Both the position numbers and the translations under genes were made by a program. Positions 14,440 to 17,053 of a DNA stretch of 17,053 bases are shown here, in pieces. This DNA is from Hyphomicrobiaceae bacterium (lineage in GTDB: Bacteria > Pseudomonadota > Alphaproteobacteria > Rhizobiales > Hyphomicrobiaceae), in the NCBI GenBank assembly GCA_025359005.1, contig JANYHP010000004.1, positions 1 through 17,053 on the forward strand, given 5' to 3'. The notes beneath the pieces are model-generated. The model was not told where the DNA came from. It was given only the letters and a program-made list of their open reading frames with translations, and searched no databases. How positions within the stretch are numbered: position 1 is the stretch's first letter; the number at the start of each line of letters is the position of its first letter.

Positions 14440-14883
14440 TCAGTTGCCCGAATCGAGTGAGACGGTGCGGCGGTTGACCGTGAAGCGCACCCACAAGGTG
14501 ATCAACGCTTCGAGCGCGCTCGTGCAGATCATCAGCATCAGTGCGTTCTGCGAAAAAGTCGAAAGGTGTATGATACCCTGCAGAGCCTCGACGCCGACAA
14601 CCGCCCCGACGATGGCCGGCAGGATCGAGCAAACCGAGTCGCCGAACCCGATGCTGCGCGAATCGATTGCAGTCGACAAAAGCGCGATCAGCTGCATCGC
14701 CAGATAGCCGAGTACCAGCCAAGCCAGCACGTAATACCAGACGTTCGTCGTCGGCTCCCAGCCGCCGAACTTGAAGAAAAAGATACCGCCGCCGATGGTC
14801 AGCAAGATGGCCAGCCCGATACTTGCGAAGGCTTCGAGCCGTTTGATCGGATGCTGTGCTGGATGCGGGACTTGGAGCGTCAT
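14440..14883 (-). CDS. Four-helix membrane protein of unknown function
   Basis: No recognised family. From ATG 14883 it has 147 aa, with four strongly hydrophobic segments: about residues 18-40 (SIGLAILLTIGGGIFFFKFGGW), 47-73 (WYYVLAWLVLGYLAMQLIALLS), 83-107 (ILPAIVGAVVGVEALQGII) and 113-135 (ALMLMICTSALEALITLWV). Short polar ends include a C-terminal NRRTVSLDSGN. No catalytic motif, signal peptidase site or metal ligand cluster is visible. AAGG lies 8 nt before 14883, which favours this ATG over 14922 (no ribosome site). It converges with the DUF299 gene and stands alone, with a 362-nt gap upstream. An inner-membrane location is likely; the role is unknown. Confidence 0.75.
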   Translation of the reverse strand: MTLQVPHPAQHPIKRLEAFASIGLAILLTIGGGIFFFKFGGWEPTTNVWYYVLAWLVLGYLAMQLIALLSTAIDSRSIGFGDSVCSILPAIVGAVVGVEALQGIIHLSTFSQNALMLMICTSALEALITLWVRFTVNRRTVSLDSGN

Positions 14884-15245
14884 GGTGTCGACCTTGTGCC
14901 GGTTATCATCTGTCGCGGGCATTCTGGACTGAGAATCACATGCACCCGGAGAGCCCCGGCGCACGCCTGCTATAGCCCGCCTTTCGGGGCTCGCCTATCG
15001 ATTTTCTCGGCGGGCGGTAGGTCATGATGCCATCGGTCTGCGACCCGAGTGCGACGTTTCCTGGTCGGATTTTGGCGCACATCGCAGCACTTTATTCACC
15101 ATCGTCCCCTACCTTGCGACAAACTGTCGACGCAAACCCCCGTTACCGCCGGTCTTGATCGGGGAGGGTACGCGTCTCTCTGTAAAGTGGGCTGTGCCGG
15201 TGTGTCGTCCGGCAAAGCGTGTCCCAGTAGCGTAGGAAATACCTC
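14884..15245. other. Gene-free divergent gap with 8-bp inverted repeat
   Basis: Between the membrane-protein gene (minus) and the DUF3108 gene (plus). It should carry both promoters. I see an exact inverted repeat GAGCCCCG (14951-14958) / CGGGGCTC (14985-14992) with a TATAGC between the arms, readable as a -10 on the minus strand, but no matching -35. On the plus side AGGAA at 15234-15238 is the ribosome-binding site of the next gene. No credible gene was found. Confidence 0.5.
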
Positions 15246-16091
15246 ATGCTGTTGCGTCTCCGTTTGCCGCGTTTCGCTGCCTTCTTGCTGGCGGCTGCCT
15301 GTCTTTCTCCCGGCGAGAGCCGTGCCGGCGACGGCTGGCCCAGCAGCGTGCAAGCCAGCTATGACGTCAATTTCAATGGCTTGAACGTCGGCACTTACGA
15401 TTTCCAGTCCTCCCAGGAAGGCCAGTCCTACCGTTTGGCCAGCAATGCAAAACTGTCCCTCCTGCTTGGCGCGTTGCGCTGGACGGGCACCACCCATTCC
15501 TCCGGCAAACTGGCGGGCGACACCGCCAAGCCGCAGGCTTTCGGCTTCGACTATAAGGCGCAGTCCAAATCCGGCTCGACGCAGATGGCCTTCACCGACG
15601 ACACGGTGACCCAGGTTCTCCACTCGCCACCGCCGAAGATCAAGGAAGGCATTGTCCCTGTCGAGGCCCAGCACCTGAAGGGCGTACTCGACCCGCTGAC
15701 CGCCGTAATGGCCCTGTCGCGCGGCGGCAGCACCGCCAATCCCTGCTCCAAGCGCATCCCCGTCTATGACGGCTACCAGCGCTTCGACCTCGTGCTGACG
15801 CCGAAGGGCCAGACGGCCATCGACGATCCTCAGGCCCCAGGCCACACCACGACCGGCTTCGTCTGCCGCGTCCGTTACGTTCCAATCGCCGGCCATAAAG
15901 CGGATGAAAATACAAAATATATGGCCCACAACAACGACATAGAAATTATTCTCCGCGCCGTGCCGGCCTCCAACATTTTTATCCCCCAGCAGGTGACGAT
16001 CCCCACCATCGCCGGCGCCGCCACGCTCGTCGCGCGCCGTGTCCAGGTCGCCATCAACGGTCGCCAGCAACTCGCCCTCGTCAACGACTGA
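15246..16091 (+). CDS. Exported DUF3108 domain protein
   Basis: Has an N-terminal signal peptide (basic MLLRLRLPRF, hydrophobic AAFLLAAACLS, probable cleavage after SRA at residue 27), so it is periplasmic or envelope-associated. The remainder looks like a DUF3108 protein: beta-rich, with YDVNFNGLNVGTYDFQSSQEGQSYRLASNAKLSLLLGALRWTG near the start, LDPLTAVMAL in the middle and IPVYDGYQRFDLVL after it. The biochemical role of the family is not established; an envelope or lipid-binding role has been supposed. It has 281 aa, a normal size. AGGAA stands 7 nt before the ATG. It is followed after 196 nt by the helicase gene on the same strand, a pairing I recall from other alphaproteobacteria. A Cys at 19 does not sit in a proper lipobox. 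Confidence 0.85.
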   Translation: MLLRLRLPRFAAFLLAAACLSPGESRAGDGWPSSVQASYDVNFNGLNVGTYDFQSSQEGQSYRLASNAKLSLLLGALRWTGTTHSSGKLAGDTAKPQAFGFDYKAQSKSGSTQMAFTDDTVTQVLHSPPPKIKEGIVPVEAQHLKGVLDPLTAVMALSRGGSTANPCSKRIPVYDGYQRFDLVLTPKGQTAIDDPQAPGHTTTGFVCRVRYVPIAGHKADENTKYMAHNNDIEIILRAVPASNIFIPQQVTIPTIAGAATLVARRVQVAINGRQQLALVND

Positions 16092-16125
16092 CCGCCACTG
16101 CCGTCGGCGCGCCGCTCGAAGGCTT

Positions 16126-16138
16126 GCGGCACTGCCGC
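16126..16138 (+). terminator. Possible terminator after DUF3108 gene
   Basis: GCGGC / GCCGC stem with a 3-nt loop, followed by TTGATCTTCT, 34 nt after the DUF3108 stop. The stem is GC-rich, but the T-run is broken. Confidence 0.35.
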
Positions 16139-16287
16139 TTGATCTTCTGCAGCCCTGGTGCAATGGCTCTCGCCACCTCTGCCGTGCCCGCTCAGTAACG
16201 GCACGCGGCCAACACGAAGACGTCCGATCCGCCGATCCTTGGTCCTTCTGGAGCAAGCATTGCTGGGGCGGACTGGGACCCCCTGCC

Positions 16288-17053
16288 ATGGTACTTGATA
16301 TCGCGACCCGCATCCGCAACGTCACGGCGGTGCTCGGCCCGACCAACACCGGCAAAACCCACTTGGCCATCGAGCGAATGCTCGGCCACAACACTGGCAT
16401 GATCGGCCTGCCGCTGCGCCTGCTGGCCCGCGAGGTCTACGATCGCGTCGTGGCAAAAGCAGGCGTCGCGAACGTAGCCCTCATCACTGGCGAAGAAAAA
16501 ATAAAGCCCGACAACGCCCGCTATTGGGTGTGCACCGTCGAGGCCATGCCCCTCGCCATCGAGACCGATTTCCTCGCCATCGACGAAATCCAGCTCGCCG
16601 CCGACCCCGACCGCGGCCACGTCTTCACCGATCGCCTGCTCAACGCCCGCGGCAAGTCTGAAACGCTCATGCTCGGCGCCGGCACCATGCGCGACGCCAT
16701 CGCCGATCTGATCCCCGGCGCCAACTTCATCTCCCGCCCGCGCCTCTCGAAACTCACCTACGCCGGCGAAAAGAAGCTCACCCGTCTGCCGCCCCGTTCG
16801 GCTATCGTTACCTTCTCGGCGGCCGAGGTCTATGAACTCGCCGAAGTGCTCCGTCGCCAGCGCGGCGGCGCCGCGGTCGTCATCGGCGCCTTGAGTCCGC
16901 GCACCCGCAACGCCCAGGTCGAGCTCTATCAATCCGGCGACGTCGATTTTCTCGTCGCCACCGACGCCATCGGCATGGGGCTCAACCTTGACGTCGATCA
17001 CGTCGCATTTGCCTCAGACCGTAAGTTCGACGGTTACCAATTCCGCAAGCTCA
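16288..17053 (+). CDS. SUV3-like superfamily II RNA/DNA helicase, N-terminal part (cut by window end)
   Basis: The reading frame is open from ATG 16288 to the last base, giving the first 255 residues. Walker A GPTNTGKTH (17-25) and a Walker B of the form DEIQ (99-102, in FLAIDEIQLAADPDRGH) are present. FLVATDAIGMGLNLDVDHVAF (221-241) matches motifs V/VI of ATP-dependent helicases related to mitochondrial SUV3. The compact helicase core close to the N-terminus and the sequence GMGLNLDV are typical of this alphaproteobacterial group, whose full proteins are much longer with a C-terminal extension. That part is outside the window. Upstream of ATG 16288 the frame holds no other ATG before the DUF3108 gene; a GGGA lies about 10 nt before it. 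It probably acts in RNA turnover, by analogy with SUV3. Confidence 0.88.
   Translation, partial: MVLDIATRIRNVTAVLGPTNTGKTHLAIERMLGHNTGMIGLPLRLLAREVYDRVVAKAGVANVALITGEEKIKPDNARYWVCTVEAMPLAIETDFLAIDEIQLAADPDRGHVFTDRLLNARGKSETLMLGAGTMRDAIADLIPGANFISRPRLSKLTYAGEKKLTRLPPRSAIVTFSAAEVYELAEVLRRQRGGAAVVIGALSPRTRNAQVELYQSGDVDFLVATDAIGMGLNLDVDHVAFASDRKFDGYQFRKL

Noticed and set aside
15096..16400. 434-codon minus-strand open frame over the DUF3108 gene
   Set aside because: The plus-strand gene has a signal peptide, ribosome site and DUF3108 motifs; the long opposite frame has none and runs into the helicase gene.
16192..17001. 269-codon minus-strand open frame opposite the helicase
   Set aside because: The plus-strand frame has Walker A, DEIQ and late helicase motifs; the minus frame is a Gly/Asp/Val-rich shadow.
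1..17053. CRISPR array, tRNA or rRNA genes, insertion sequences, phage or toxin-antitoxin genes
   Set aside because: No regular repeats, clover-leaf sequences, transposase motifs or phage genes were seen by eye.

Overview
The window is about 17 kb of ordinary, dense bacterial chromosome, and it looks like the replication-origin region of an alphaproteobacterium. The main evidence is gene order. Reading leftwards from about 13 kb, hemE, hemJ, rho, mnmE, mnmG, rsmG, parA and parB all lie on the minus strand. A DUF299-type pyruvate, phosphate dikinase regulatory protein (PDRP) diverges to the right. In Caulobacter and Rickettsia the chromosomal origin lies between hemE and this DUF299 gene. The sequence is GC-rich with C/G-ending codons. 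Order and genus cannot be resolved by eye. There is no insertion sequence, prophage, CRISPR array, tRNA or rRNA gene that I can see.

Layout. (1) 71-1057 (+): a PfkB-family sugar/adenosine kinase. (2) 1113-1136: a hairpin with a T-run on the minus strand. (3) 1160-1990 (+): a strong sigma70-like promoter and an unrecognised protein with an AT-hook-like RGRPKGTG motif, a short helix-turn-helix-like segment and a proline-rich linker. (4) 2010-3343 (-): hisE followed by coaA. (5) 3512-5347 (-): the chromosome segregation pair parA-parB. (6) 5398-9788 (-): rsmG, mnmG and mnmE, covering rRNA methylation and tRNA wobble-uridine modification. (7) 9902-11191 (-): rho, with a leader of about 310 nt that is C-rich in the mRNA sense. 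(8) 11505-13034 (-): hemJ and hemE of haem synthesis. (9) 13035-13490: the candidate oriC, with an AT-rich stretch, DnaA-box-like sites and a repeated ATCCCCA motif. (10) 13491-14381 (+): PDRP. (11) 14440-14883 (-): a four-helix membrane protein of unknown function. (12) 15246-16091 (+): an exported DUF3108 protein. (13) 16288 to the window end (+): the N-terminal 255 residues of a SUV3-like helicase.

How it works together. Replication would start near 13.0-13.5 kb, and most genes are transcribed away from it. ParA and ParB are encoded 8-10 kb to the left. Two almost perfect parS sites (core GTTTCACGTGAAAC) lie between parA and oriC: one inside the rsmG coding sequence (5995-6010) and one in the mnmG-mnmE gap (8332-8347). 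The window therefore holds a complete origin-segregation module: oriC, parS, ParA and ParB.

I found no wholly new multi-gene system. The items most worth a second look are the origin architecture, the parS embedded in rsmG codons, the parS region flanked by a 12-bp inverted repeat, the uncharacterised RGRPKGTG protein with its near-leaderless promoter, and the breaks in the usual alphaproteobacterial gene order on both sides.
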